NCBI RefSeq assembly: GCF_001613935.1 | Contig: NZ_LQCI01000009.1 | Coordinates: 406,484 to 470,483, forward strand | DNA: 64,000 nt | From: Amycolatopsis regifaucium | Lineage (GTDB): Bacteria; Actinomycetota; Actinomycetes; Mycobacteriales; Pseudonocardiaceae | Reading direction: 5' to 3' | Shown: positions 55,227 to 64,000 of the stretch, piece after piece | Layout of the letters: every line of letters begins with the position of its first letter | Numbering within the stretch: position 1 is the stretch's first letter | The notes under the pieces: model-generated | Told to the model about the DNA's origin: nothing | The model's input: the letters and a program-made list of their open reading frames with translations, nothing else | Databases searched by the model: none | Translations under genes and position numbers: made by a program

Positions 55227-57077
55227 ATGGCGAAACGCGTGCTCGGAATTCTCGCGGTCACTCTGCTCACTTCGGCCCTGCTGGGCGGCGAGGCCACGGC
55301 CGCGCCCGTACCCATCCAACCCGACCCGCTGCTGATGTTCCCCTCGCACTTCGGGACCGTCGACTGGGCGGCCGTCACCCGCGACCGGGCGGCGAAGACC
55401 GCTGCGCGCTCGCAGGTGTCGGCTCGGAATCCACTTCCGTACGCGGAAAAGGAGCCGGCCGGGACCGGCGGCGCCAACGACTCCCCCGCCACCGCCGAAC
55501 AGATCGCGGGCTTCGGGACACACCGTTCGAAAAACCCCAAGGTGCGCTTGACCGGCGACCTCAAACCGGACACCTCGATCCCCACCCTGCCCCCGGCCGC
55601 CGAACCCGATGACGCTCTCGGCCTCGCGCGCGACACCGGCGTCGGCGCCGATCGCCGGGCCGTCCGTACCAGCGGCGTCATCGGCGACGGACCGTACGGC
55701 AGTGCCGGCGACGGCACGGGTGACGTCGACTTCTACCGGCTGAGCGCGGCGTCGACGCCGGTGTCGTTCTCGGCGCGGACCCGGACGCCGGACGGCGACC
55801 TCGATACGTTCCTCGCGCTGTTCGACGTCGACGGCAACGTGTGGGCCACCAACGACAACGCGAGTGGCTCCAGCGACTCCGCGCTCGCTTTCACCATCCC
55901 GCCGGGCCGGGAATACTTCCTCATGGTGGGTTCAGGTCCCTACAACGTGCCTGGTGATCCCAAGAAACCGGGCACCGGCAGGGGCGTCCTGACCGAGGGC
56001 CCGTACGACCTGACGATTACCAGCGGCAAGAGCGGCGGTGACCTCGACTACTACTCGTTCGACCTGCGTGCCGGAGACGTGCTGGGCGCATCGGTGGCGG
56101 GCGGTGGAACGCGGCTCGCGGTGATCGACCCCGCCGGGCGGGAAGTGTTCGGCTCCTCGCAGGACCTCACCTCCATTTTCTCCACTGCCTCACCGATGCC
56201 CGGCGGCGGCAACGCGGTCGTGGACTTCGTGGCACCGAAGGACGGCCGTTACCGCCTCGGTGTCGAAGCGGGCGAAGGCGCGTACGACATCAAACTGGAA
56301 GCGTTCCGGCCCGGCACGGAAACCGCCCCGCGCGGCAGCGTGCACACGATCTTCCTCGACTTCGACGGCGCCAGGGTGAACACGGCGATCTACGGTGCGG
56401 GCGGAGGGATCCGCGATCTCTCCCCGCTGTCCGCCTTCCTGCCACGCTGGGGGCTCACGGCGGGTGACGAGCACGCGCTGACCGACGCGATCGTCGCCAC
56501 CGTCAAGGAGAACCTCCAACGGGACCTGATCGCCAAGGGCACCAACCCGAGGTTCGCGCTACGCGTCATCGACAGCCGGAGCCACGCCGATCCCTGGGGA
56601 CAGCCGAACGTCAGCCGGGTCGTCGTCGGCGGCACCACCCTGGAATCGGGCATCCAGACCATCGGCATCGCCCAGTCCATCGACGCGGGCAACTTCGGCA
56701 AGGAGGAGACCGCGCTGGTCCTGCTCGACGACATCAGCTCGCCCGCCGGACCGGTGTGGTCGCTCAACACCTACCTCGGGCCGGACAGCGACAAGATCGT
56801 CTTCCTCGGCCGCGCGATCGGCAACGTCACCAGCCACGAGGCCGGGCACATGTCGGGCAGCTGGCACACGAACCTCGCCAACGACGTCGTCGGCATCATG
56901 GACCCCGGCGGGGATCCGGCCGCGATGTTCGCGGTCGGTCCCGACAGCCGCGGCGGCACGGCCGACGATCCTGACGTCGACCTGGTCGAGGAGGAGATCA
57001 GCCGGTCCGAAGGCTTCACCGGGATCGAGGACACCCTCAACCGCAGTGCCTGGGCCTTCGTCCGCGGAACCGGTTAG
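55227..57077 (+). CDS. Secreted metzincin-type metalloprotease
   Basis: This 616-residue exported protein has a signal peptide ([20 protein letters not shown], cleavage near ATA-AP) and two pre-peptidase-like beta domains (about residues 170-370; [24 protein letters not shown]). The catalytic domain has [11 protein letters not shown] at residues 537-547, an exact HExxHxxGxxH zinc motif, followed by the Met-turn IMD at about 557-559. The family at large is uncharacterised. The ATG follows GGGGGAACTCG. It overlaps the convergent relA gene by 4 bases. Confidence 0.8.
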   Translation: MAKRVLGILAVTLLTSALLGGEATAAPVPIQPDPLLMFPSHFGTVDWAAVTRDRAAKTAARSQVSARNPLPYAEKEPAGTGGANDSPATAEQIAGFGTHRSKNPKVRLTGDLKPDTSIPTLPPAAEPDDALGLARDTGVGADRRAVRTSGVIGDGPYGSAGDGTGDVDFYRLSAASTPVSFSARTRTPDGDLDTFLALFDVDGNVWATNDNASGSSDSALAFTIPPGREYFLMVGSGPYNVPGDPKKPGTGRGVLTEGPYDLTITSGKSGGDLDYYSFDLRAGDVLGASVAGGGTRLAVIDPAGREVFGSSQDLTSIFSTASPMPGGGNAVVDFVAPKDGRYRLGVEAGEGAYDIKLEAFRPGTETAPRGSVHTIFLDFDGARVNTAIYGAGGGIRDLSPLSAFLPRWGLTAGDEHALTDAIVATVKENLQRDLIAKGTNPRFALRVIDSRSHADPWGQPNVSRVVVGGTTLESGIQTIGIAQSIDAGNFGKEETALVLLDDISSPAGPVWSLNTYLGPDSDKIVFLGRAIGNVTSHEAGHMSGSWHTNLANDVVGIMDPGGDPAAMFAVGPDSRGGTADDPDVDLVEEEISRSEGFTGIEDTLNRSAWAFVRGTG

Positions 57078-59404
57078 GAAGCCGAAGTCACCCGGTAGAC
57101 GTCGTAGACGCCCTCGACACCTCGGACCACCTTCAACACGTGCCCGAGGTGCTTCGGGTCGCCCATCTCGAAGGAGAAACGGCTGACCGCCACCCGGTCA
57201 CGTGAGGTCGTCACCGACGCGGACAGGATGTTGACCTTCTCGTCCGCGAGGACCTTGGTGACGTCCGAGAGCAGGCGGTGCCGGTCCAGCGCCTCGACCT
57301 GGATCGCGACGAGGAACACCGACGAGGCCGATGGCGCCCACTCGACCTCGACCAGCCGTTCGGGCTGCGCTGTCAGGTCGTCGGCGTTGGTGCAGTCGGT
57401 CCGGTGCACGCTGACGCCGCCGCCACGGGTGACGAAACCGAGGATCTCGTCGCCGGGCACCGGCGTGCAGCAGCGAGCGAGCTTGGCCCAGACGTCGCTG
57501 GCGCCCTTCACCACGACGCCGACGTCGTTCGAGCCGCGGCGGCGGGTGACCGTGGACGGGGTCGCCCGCTCGGCGAGCTCCTCCTCCGCCTCGTCGACCC
57601 CGCCGATGAGGGCGACCAGCCGCTGCACGACGTGCTTCGCGCTGGTGTGGCCCTCGCCGACGGCCGCGTAGAGCGAACTGATGTCGGGATGCCGCAGTTC
57701 GGTGGCGACCGCGCCCATCGAGTCGGCGGAGACCAGCCGCTGGATCGGGAGGCCGACCTTACGGACCTCCTTGGTGATGGCCTCCTTGCCGCCTTCGATC
57801 GCCTCGTCGCGGCGTTCCTTGGCGAACCACTGGCGGATCTTCGCGCGTGCCTTGGGCGAACCGGCGAACTGCAGCCAGTCGCGGCTCGGGCCCGCGGTCT
57901 CGGCCTTCGAGGTGAAGATCTCGATGACCTCGCCGTTTTCCAGCTTGCGCTCGAGCGCGACGAGCCTGCCGTTGACGCGGGCGCCGATGCAGCGGTGCCC
58001 GACCTCCGTGTGCACGGCGTAGGCGAAGTCGACCGGGGTCGAGTCGACCGGCAGCGTGATCACGTCCCCCTTGGGCGTGAACACGAAGATCTCGCGCGAG
58101 GCGAGTTCGTAGCGCAGCGATTCGAGGAAGTCGCCGGGGTCCGCGGCTTCTCGCTGCCAGTCGAGAAGCTGGCGCATCCACGCCATCTCGTCGACGTCCA
58201 CGGCGTTCCCGTTGTGGGTGCCTTTGGTCTCCTTGTACCGCCAGTGCGCGGCGATGCCGTACTCGGCGGTGCGGTGCATCTCGTAGGTGCGGATCTGCAC
58301 TTCCAGCGGTTTGCCGTCCGGCCCGATCACCGTGGTGTGCAACGACTGGTAGACGCCGAACCGCGGCTGCGCGATGTAGTCCTTGAACCGGCCTGGGACC
58401 GGCTGCCACAGCGCGTGGACGACACCCATCGCGGCGTAGCAGTCACGGACGTCCTCGACCAGGATCCGCACCCCGACCAGGTCGTGGATGTCGTCGAGGT
58501 CGCGCCCGCGGACGATCATCTTCTGGTGGATCGAGTAATAGTGCTTCGGCCGTCCCTCGACCTTCGCGGTGATCCGCGAACCCTCCAGGTTGCTGGTCAG
58601 CTCGGTGATCACCGACCGCAGGTACGTGTCGCGCGAAGGCGCTCGATCGGCGACCAACCGGACGATCTCGTCGTACTTCTTCGGCTGCAGGATCGCGAAA
58701 GCCAGATCCTCCAGCTCCCATTTGACCGTCGCCATGCCGAGCCGGTGCGCCAGCGGGGCGAGGACCTCCAGGGTCTCGCGCGCCTTACGGGCCTGCTTCT
58801 CCGGCGGCAGGAAGCGCATCGTGCGCATGTTGTGCAGCCGGTCGGACAGCTTGATGACCAGCACGCGCGGGTCGCGCGCCATCGCGATGACCATCTTGCG
58901 GATGGTCTCGGCCTCGGCCGCCGTACCGAGCTTGACCTTGTCCAGCTTGGTGACGCCGTCGACCAGCTCGCCGACCTTCTCGCCGAAGTCCGCCTTCAGG
59001 CTCTCCAGCGAGTAACCGGTGTCCTCGACGGTGTCGTGCAGCAGTGCCGCGACCAGCGTCGTGGTGTCCATGCCGAGTTCGGCGAGAATCGTCGCGACCG
59101 CGAGCGGATGCGTGATGTACGGGTCGCCGGACTTCCGCCGCTGATCGCGGTGAAGCTCCTCGGCGACGTCGTAAGCCCGCTGCAGCAGAGCGAGGTCGGC
59201 GTTGGGATGCAGCTCGCGGTGGATGACGGCGAGCGGTTCGAGTACCTGCTTGACCGGCGCGGCACGCTGTGCGGTGATCCGGCGGGCGAGGCGGGCACGG
59301 ACCCGGCGCGTCGCGGAGGGTGTCGGCGCGGCCCCCTGTCGCGACACACCATTCTGCTCGGTGCCGTCCTTCGAGGACACCGCGGCATCGAGCTCTTGGC
59401 TCAC
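57074..59404 (-). CDS. relA: Bifunctional (p)ppGpp synthetase/hydrolase
   Basis: This 776-residue Rel enzyme has an HD hydrolase domain (residues about 70-210, LLHDTVEDT), a RelA/SpoT synthetase domain ([13 protein letters not shown] and the RxKD motif RFKD typical of bifunctional enzymes), a TGS domain ([13 protein letters not shown]) and a C-terminal ACT domain. It makes and degrades the stringent-response alarmone at the ribosome. The chosen GTG (VSQELDAAV) lies 5 bases after AGGAGG; a GTG two codons earlier is too close to that site. It sits in the usual apt-relA arrangement. Confidence 0.97.
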   Translation of the reverse strand: MSQELDAAVSSKDGTEQNGVSRQGAAPTPSATRRVRARLARRITAQRAAPVKQVLEPLAVIHRELHPNADLALLQRAYDVAEELHRDQRRKSGDPYITHPLAVATILAELGMDTTTLVAALLHDTVEDTGYSLESLKADFGEKVGELVDGVTKLDKVKLGTAAEAETIRKMVIAMARDPRVLVIKLSDRLHNMRTMRFLPPEKQARKARETLEVLAPLAHRLGMATVKWELEDLAFAILQPKKYDEIVRLVADRAPSRDTYLRSVITELTSNLEGSRITAKVEGRPKHYYSIHQKMIVRGRDLDDIHDLVGVRILVEDVRDCYAAMGVVHALWQPVPGRFKDYIAQPRFGVYQSLHTTVIGPDGKPLEVQIRTYEMHRTAEYGIAAHWRYKETKGTHNGNAVDVDEMAWMRQLLDWQREAADPGDFLESLRYELASREIFVFTPKGDVITLPVDSTPVDFAYAVHTEVGHRCIGARVNGRLVALERKLENGEVIEIFTSKAETAGPSRDWLQFAGSPKARAKIRQWFAKERRDEAIEGGKEAITKEVRKVGLPIQRLVSADSMGAVATELRHPDISSLYAAVGEGHTSAKHVVQRLVALIGGVDEAEEELAERATPSTVTRRRGSNDVGVVVKGASDVWAKLARCCTPVPGDEILGFVTRGGGVSVHRTDCTNADDLTAQPERLVEVEWAPSASSVFLVAIQVEALDRHRLLSDVTKVLADEKVNILSASVTTSRDRVAVSRFSFEMGDPKHLGHVLKVVRGVEGVYDVYRVTSAS

Positions 59405-59482
59405 CCGCACCTCCTGCGCTTCGTGCGGCCTTCGGACATCAAGAGTAGCCGCTCCCCCTCGCGGCTCACTTGGTACGCCCGG

Positions 59483-60001
59483 TCAACACACCCGAAGGGC
59501 CTCCACCTGACGCCCTTCAAGCACGGAACGACCACCGAGCCCGGCGAGTTCCATGACCACCGAAACCCCGGTGACCTGCGCTTTCACGTCTTCCAGCAGT
59601 TTGCAGGTGGCCGCGACGGTGCCACCGGTGGCGAGCACGTCGTCGAGTACCGCGACACGCTGGCCAGGCTCGACGATCCCTTCGGGCAACTCGACGGTCG
59701 CCGTGCCGTACTCCAGCGCGTAATCGACCCTGCCCGCCACCCGGGGCAGCTTGCCGGGCTTGCGAATCAACGCCACGCCGAGTCCACGGGAGTAACCGAC
59801 CGCGGCGGCCAGCAGGAAACCACGGGCTTCGACGCCCGCCAGCAAGTCGACGTCCGGACCGACGGTGGCCGCCAGCGCGTCGGTGACGGCCTTGAAGCCG
59901 GCGGCGTCGGCGAACAGCGGGCTCAGGTCACGGAACAGCACGCCGGGTTCCGGGAAGTCCGGCACCTCGGCGATCAGGTCGAGTGCCTTGTCCAGCTCCA
60001 T
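59483..60001 (-). CDS. apt: Adenine phosphoribosyltransferase
   Basis: This 172-residue enzyme salvages adenine to AMP using PRPP. It has the PRPP-binding loop VAVLDDVLATGGT (about residues 115-127), the N-terminal VPDFPEPGVLFRDLSPLF and GVEARGFLLAA. Length is normal. It lies between secF and relA, the conserved actinobacterial order. Confidence 0.96.
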   Translation of the reverse strand: MELDKALDLIAEVPDFPEPGVLFRDLSPLFADAAGFKAVTDALAATVGPDVDLLAGVEARGFLLAAAVGYSRGLGVALIRKPGKLPRVAGRVDYALEYGTATVELPEGIVEPGQRVAVLDDVLATGGTVAATCKLLEDVKAQVTGVSVVMELAGLGGRSVLEGRQVEALRVC

Positions 60002-60042
60002 GTACTTCCCTGCTCTCGAACTCGCTTGTGTTCGTGACCGGT

Positions 60043-60097
60043 CGCTATGAAGGGGCCTTTCATTGCAAATTTTGCAATGAAAGGCCCCTTCATAGCG
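60043..60097. terminator. 27-base perfect palindrome between secF and apt
   Basis: Arms 60043-60069 and 60071-60097 (beginning CGCTATGAAGGGGCC) are perfectly complementary around a single base, with an A/T-rich centre AAATTTT that can open as a loop. It is in the 110-base gap between secF and apt and could end the sec operon transcript. Confidence 0.8.
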
Positions 60098-60111
60098 CTT
60101 GAAACCCCGGT

Positions 60112-61314
60112 CTACCTCTTGCGCTTGCCGGACGGACGGCCCTTGTGGGCCTTCTGGTTCCGGGCCGGGACGCTCGCCGCGGCGGCGTACGCCCTCTCCT
60201 TGCGGAGTTCGGCTTCCAGCGCGTCTTCGTCGTTCGGGTCGAAGTCGTCGTCGCGCTCGGCGGCCTTGCGGGCCTGGTTCGCGCGCCGCGAAGCGACCCT
60301 GTCGGCCTGCTGACGGTACTTCGGGTCGCGCATCTTGAAGTCGACCAGCAGCGGCGTCGCCAGGGCGACCGACGACAGCACACCGACGATGGTTCCGGTG
60401 AGCTGCACCAGCGCGAGCTCCTGCAGGGTGCCGGAGCCGAGCAGGATGTAGCCGATCACCAGCAGGCCGAGGATCGGCAGCGCCGCGATCAAGGACGTGT
60501 TGAACGACCGCATCAGCGTCTGGTTCAGCGCCAGGTTCGCCGCCTCGCCGTAGGTCCGGCGGGTCAGTCCGAGCAGGCCGCGCGTGTTCTCGCGGACCTT
60601 GTCGAACACGACCACCGTGTCGTACAGCGAGAACCCGAGGATCGTCAGCAGACCGATCACCGTCGCCGGCGTGACCTCGAAGCCGATCAGCGAGTACACA
60701 CCCGCCGTCACCACGATGTCGTTCAGCAGGGTGACCAGTGCCGCGGCCGCCATCCGGGGGTCGAAGTACAACGCCAGGAACAGCGTGACCGCCAGCAGGA
60801 AGACCCCGAGCGCGATCAGCGCCTGCCGGGAGATCTCCCCGCCCCAGGAGGCGCTCACGGCGCTGTCACTGATGGCCTGCACGCTCGGCTGCCCGCTGGT
60901 CCCGATCGGGCCCAGCTGCTCGAACAGCGCCTGCTTCACCTTGGCGACCTCGGCCGAGTCCAGGGTGTCCGAACGGAGCTGGATGGTCGACGAAACCCCG
61001 CTGCCGACCTTCTGCGCCTCGTCGGCGGGCTTGCCCAGTGCGGAGGCGAAAACCTCCTTGGCGCGCTCTTCGGTGATCTGCCCGCTCTTCCCGTTGGCGG
61101 GCAGCTGGATCTGGGTGCCGCCTTCGAAGTCGATGCCGAAGTTGAAGCCCTTGACCCCCATCGACGCGACGCACACCAGCACCAGCGCGCCGAAGAAGAG
61201 GTACCAGCGCTTGCGGACACCGACGACGTCGAACACGCCGCTGCCCACGTACAAGCGGTGGAAGACGCTCTCGTGCTTGTTCTCGGTGGTGTTCTTCTCG
61301 TCGACCACGGTCAC
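60112..61314 (-). CDS. secF: Protein translocase subunit SecF
   Basis: This 400-residue membrane protein has six helices and a periplasmic P1-like domain. The SecF/RND signature is FNFGIDFEGGTQIQLP (near residue 60). It uses the proton gradient to help protein export through SecYEG. The C-terminus is Arg/Ala-rich and cytoplasmic. Its ATG overlaps the secD stop by 4 bases. Confidence 0.97.
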   Translation of the reverse strand: MTVVDEKNTTENKHESVFHRLYVGSGVFDVVGVRKRWYLFFGALVLVCVASMGVKGFNFGIDFEGGTQIQLPANGKSGQITEERAKEVFASALGKPADEAQKVGSGVSSTIQLRSDTLDSAEVAKVKQALFEQLGPIGTSGQPSVQAISDSAVSASWGGEISRQALIALGVFLLAVTLFLALYFDPRMAAAALVTLLNDIVVTAGVYSLIGFEVTPATVIGLLTILGFSLYDTVVVFDKVRENTRGLLGLTRRTYGEAANLALNQTLMRSFNTSLIAALPILGLLVIGYILLGSGTLQELALVQLTGTIVGVLSSVALATPLLVDFKMRDPKYRQQADRVASRRANQARKAAERDDDFDPNDEDALEAELRKERAYAAAASVPARNQKAHKGRPSGKRKR

Positions 61315-63077
61315 GCCTCCTTCGCGTTCGGACGGCCGGGAACGGCGCGAGCGGCCTTGCGGTCCGAACCCAGCTGCTGCACGGCGCCGAGGCCGAGGTT
61401 CTTGGGGTTGGACAGGAACTTCGACTTGGACCGGGACACCATCGCGACCAGCGGATGCGTGACGAGATAGACGACCACGAGGTCGAGGACCGTCGACATG
61501 CCGAGAGTGAACGCGAAGCCCTTTACGTCACCGACGGCCAGCAGGTAGAGGACCGCCGCGGCGAGGAAGCTGACCGCGTCCGCCGCCAGAATCGTGCGCT
61601 GGGCACGGGACCAGCCGCGCGGTACGGCGGATCGGAAGGTCCTGCCTTCGCGGATCTCGTCCTTCAATCGTTCGAAGTAGATGACGAACGAGTCCGCGGT
61701 GATACCGATCGCGATGATCAGGCCGGCCACGCCCGCGAGGTCGAGGGTGTATCCGATCCACCGTCCCAGCAGCACCAGGACCCCGTACACGATCGCGAAC
61801 GACAGGCCGAGCGACAGGATCGTCAGCAGGCCGAGCAACCGGTAATAGAACATGCAGTAGATGAACACGGCCAGCAGGCCGATACCGCCGGCGATGAGGC
61901 CCGCCTGCAGCGACGCGAGACCCAGCGTCGCGGACACCGTGGTCGCGTCCGAGGACTCGAACGACAGCGGCAGCGAACCGTACTTCAGCACGTCCGCCAG
62001 ATCCTTCGCCTCGGACTGGCTGAACCGGCCGGTGATCTGCGTCTGGCCGCCGAGGATCGCGGACTGGATGGTCGGCGCGGAGACGACCTGCGTGTCGAGG
62101 ACGAACGCCGCCTGCTTCTGGACGTTCTTCGAGGTGAAGTCGCCCCAGATCCGGGAACCCTCGCCCTTGAAGTTCAGGTTGACGACCCACTGGGAGTTCT
62201 GGGTGTCGTAGCCGGAGGTGGCGTCGGAGATCTCCGTCCCGGGGAGGAACTCCGGTTCCAGCAGGTACTTCATGGTGTTCTTGTCACCGCAGGCGACCAG
62301 CGGCTTGTCGGTGAGGTCGTTACCGACGAGCGGGTCCGAGACCTTGGGATCGCAGTTGAGCGCGGCGAAGGCCTTTTCGGCCGCCGCGGACTGCTTCGCC
62401 TGGTCCGTCGACAGCAGATCGGGGTTCTGCCGGAGCTTCCGGGCCTCTTCGATTTCCCGCTTGGTCTTCTCGTCGGCGTTCTCGTCGGGCTGCTGCTGCG
62501 GCGCACCGGCGGCGCCACCGCCACCATTGGCCGGGCTGCTCGGCGGAGCGTTCGAGGCGGCCGGAGCACCCGAGGACGGCGGAGCCGACGAAGGCGCACC
62601 CGAGGCGGGCGGGGCCGACGGCGGCGCGACCGGGGTCACCGGCTGCGACGTCACGACCTTCCGGAAGCCCAGCTTCGCGGTCTTGCCAAGAGCCTTGGCC
62701 TGGTCGCCCTGCTCGCCGGGGACGGTGATCACGACGTTGCTGCCGTCGAGGACGACCTCGGTGCCGCTGACGCCGATACCGTTGACCCGGCGCTCGATGA
62801 TCGAGCGGGCTTGTTCGAGGGACTCTCGCGGAGGGTCACCGCCGTCGGGATTGCGGGCGGTCAGCGTAACCCTCGTGCCGCCTTGCAGATCGATGCCGAG
62901 CTTCGGCGTCGGCTTGCCGCTACCGGTGAAGAACACCAGGGCGTACAGCGCCACCAGGATCAGGGCGAAGAAGGCGAGATAGCGTCCCGGGCGGAGATGC
63001 CCGGCCGGTGCGGCCACTGTGCTTCGGTCTCCTCGGACGGACTGGGTGTTCCCCAATGGACTTGGCTGTTCACTCAC
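61311..63077 (-). CDS. secD: Protein translocase subunit SecD
   Basis: This 588-residue membrane protein has a first helix, a long extracytoplasmic domain and five further helices. Marks are KLGIDLQGGTRVTL and GRFSQSEAKDLADVLKYGSLPLSF. The extracytoplasmic part includes a Pro/Ser/Ala-rich insert (residues about 145-200) and a charged helix, common in actinobacteria. It works with SecF and YajC. The start is GTG (VSEQPSPLG). Confidence 0.97.
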   Translation of the reverse strand: MSEQPSPLGNTQSVRGDRSTVAAPAGHLRPGRYLAFFALILVALYALVFFTGSGKPTPKLGIDLQGGTRVTLTARNPDGGDPPRESLEQARSIIERRVNGIGVSGTEVVLDGSNVVITVPGEQGDQAKALGKTAKLGFRKVVTSQPVTPVAPPSAPPASGAPSSAPPSSGAPAASNAPPSSPANGGGGAAGAPQQQPDENADEKTKREIEEARKLRQNPDLLSTDQAKQSAAAEKAFAALNCDPKVSDPLVGNDLTDKPLVACGDKNTMKYLLEPEFLPGTEISDATSGYDTQNSQWVVNLNFKGEGSRIWGDFTSKNVQKQAAFVLDTQVVSAPTIQSAILGGQTQITGRFSQSEAKDLADVLKYGSLPLSFESSDATTVSATLGLASLQAGLIAGGIGLLAVFIYCMFYYRLLGLLTILSLGLSFAIVYGVLVLLGRWIGYTLDLAGVAGLIIAIGITADSFVIYFERLKDEIREGRTFRSAVPRGWSRAQRTILAADAVSFLAAAVLYLLAVGDVKGFAFTLGMSTVLDLVVVYLVTHPLVAMVSRSKSKFLSNPKNLGLGAVQQLGSDRKAARAVPGRPNAKEA

Positions 63078-63158
63078 CGGACGGGAGTCCGGTGGTACCG
63101 CGAACCTGCCTCGATGCCGATGCCCGGTGAACGGGCACGACTATGACGACGGACACGC

Positions 63159-63190
63159 ACGCAGCACCGAGACACTACTCGGTGCTGCGT
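63159..63190. terminator. Hairpin between yajC and secD
   Basis: ACGCAGCACCGAG (63159-63171) pairs perfectly with CTCGGTGCTGCGT (63178-63190) around a 6-base loop in the 172-base gap. It may adjust relative expression of yajC and secDF rather than fully stop transcription. Confidence 0.7.
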
Positions 63191-63249
63191 GAGCCCGGCG
63201 TTGGCCCCGCACCTACGAAAGTCTGGTGTCGGGGATGGCCTTACAACCG

Positions 63250-63645
63250 CTACTTCTTGCCGTGCTCCAGCGGAGGAGCGATCTGCGCACCCGACTTCTC
63301 CTCGACGCGCTCGTCGTCCTTCGCCTCGACGATCGTCTCGTCGACGGCCTCGTCGTCCAGGATGTCCTCGTCGGTCTCGACGACCGGCTCGACCTTCTCG
63401 CGGACGGCCTGGCGCAGCCAGGTGGTCACGACACCAGGGGCGATCTCGAGGTCGATCGTGGTGTCGGCGGAGGCGTCGGCGACAGACGCGTAGAGACCGG
63501 AGGTGGTCATCACCCGGTCGCCGGGAGCGAGGCTCGAGAGCAGCTCCTGCTGCGCTGCCGCCGCCTTCTTCTGCTTACGGGTGCCCATGACGAGCGGAAT
63601 CGCCACAACGAGCATCAGGAGCAGCGGCAGCAATAACTGGTTCAT
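63250..63645 (-). CDS. yajC: Preprotein translocase subunit YajC
   Basis: This 131-residue protein has one N-terminal transmembrane helix (LLLPLLLMLVVAIPLVMG) followed by the conserved RKQKKAAAAQQELLSSLAPGDRVMTTSGLYA and an acidic tail. It is the small partner of SecDF. The gene order ruvB-yajC-secD-secF supports it. Confidence 0.95.
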   Translation of the reverse strand: MNQLLLPLLLMLVVAIPLVMGTRKQKKAAAAQQELLSSLAPGDRVMTTSGLYASVADASADTTIDLEIAPGVVTTWLRQAVREKVEPVVETDEDILDDEAVDETIVEAKDDERVEEKSGAQIAPPLEHGKK

Positions 63646-63790
63646 GATTCTCCATTTCGAGCGGACGCCGCGCGGTGCGCTGTTTTGTCCGATTTGGCGG
63701 GGTGTGCTCTACCCGAGTGTGCCAGGTGCCAGCGGAAACTCCACCACCACCCGTCGCCACCACGGAACCCGTACCGCGTGCACGGTCCGG

Positions 63791-64000
63791 TCAGTCCTGG
63801 TCGAACAGGGTCGGGCCACCCTGCTCGCCGCGAGTGGCACCGGCCGGAGCCGTCAGTCCGAGGTGTTCCCAAGCGGCCGCTGTGGCGACCCGGCCGCGAG
63901 GAGTGCGGGCGAGCATACCGGCGCGGACCAGGTAAGGCTCACACACCTCTTCGACGGTGGTCGGTTCTTCCCCCACCGCGACGGCCAGTGTCGACACGCC
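63791..64000 (-). CDS. ruvB: Holliday junction helicase RuvB, C-terminal part
   Basis: The window ends inside this gene. The visible C-terminal part reads [20 protein letters not shown] and [18 protein letters not shown], the RuvB winged-helix C-terminal domain, ending GGPTLFDQD. RuvB drives branch migration of Holliday junctions with RuvA. The N-terminal ATPase lies beyond the window. About 145 bases separate it from yajC. Confidence 0.95.
   Translation of the reverse strand, partial: GVSTLAVAVGEEPTTVEEVCEPYLVRAGMLARTPRGRVATAAAWEHLGLTAPAGATRGEQGGPTLFDQD

Noticed and set aside
57278..60037. Large antisense open frame across relA and apt
   Set aside because: The minus strand carries clear relA and apt genes; the opposite frame has no recognisable domain.

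Overview
The window is high-GC actinobacterial DNA with dense coding, frequent GTG starts and many 1-4 base stop/start overlaps. The gene content fits a Pseudonocardiaceae-type genome, most likely Amycolatopsis. The signs are a conservon (sensor kinase, roadblock, DUF742, small GTPase), an AfsR/SARP regulator, an XRE/DUF5753 protein, DUF3040, DUF2795 and DUF6131 small proteins, and the block ruvB-yajC-secD-secF-apt-relA. The genus is an inference from gene content. No rRNA, tRNA, CRISPR array, prophage or large biosynthetic cluster was seen.

Layout. 0-2.6 kb: a spermidine operon (ornithine decarboxylase, SpeD, SpeE-like). 2.7-15.7 kb: transporters, regulators and enzymes (MFS/Lrp pair, UvrA-like ABC protein, LigD-type polymerase, flavin monooxygenase with TetR, GntR with nitrilase, ArsR with a membrane-anchored hydrolase, lytic transglycosylase). 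16.2-19.6 kb: a glyoxylate operon (hyi, glxR, gcl). 19.8-24.9 kb: epoxide hydrolase, a broken MerR gene, GNAT, LysE, a MetE-like methyltransferase and small proteins. 25-27.7 kb: a DinB2-like polymerase followed by an S-adenosylhomocysteine (SAH) riboswitch-attenuator and ahcY. 28-30 kb: small proteins and Ku. 30-34.1 kb: conservon plus a StyA-like monooxygenase. 34.4-38.8 kb: TetR and an asymmetric heterodimeric ABC exporter. 38.9-40.4 kb: a LigD-like phosphoesterase fused to a ligase domain that lacks its catalytic lysine. 40.5-57 kb: STAS, CYTH-CHAD, XRE, erythromycin-esterase-like, AfsR-like, DJ-1/GlxA pair, YibE/F, metallo-hydrolase, cyclophilin, enoyl-CoA hydratase and a secreted metzincin. 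57-64 kb: relA, apt, secF, secD, yajC and the 3' part of ruvB.

Themes. (1) Bacterial end-joining parts are scattered: polymerase, Ku and phosphoesterase/pseudo-ligase lie in three places, and a DinB2-like polymerase with a relaxed steric gate is also present. (2) Several small regulons show their operators directly: three phased palindromes at the TetR/monooxygenase promoter, and single palindromes at GntR, ArsR, MerR and TetR. (3) Long, often perfect hairpins sit at gene ends. One 55-base palindromic family occurs four times, including two copies identical in the stem but opposite in loop orientation. (4) The SAH riboswitch upstream of ahcY shows a complete aptamer/terminator switch and is the best-supported regulatory finding.
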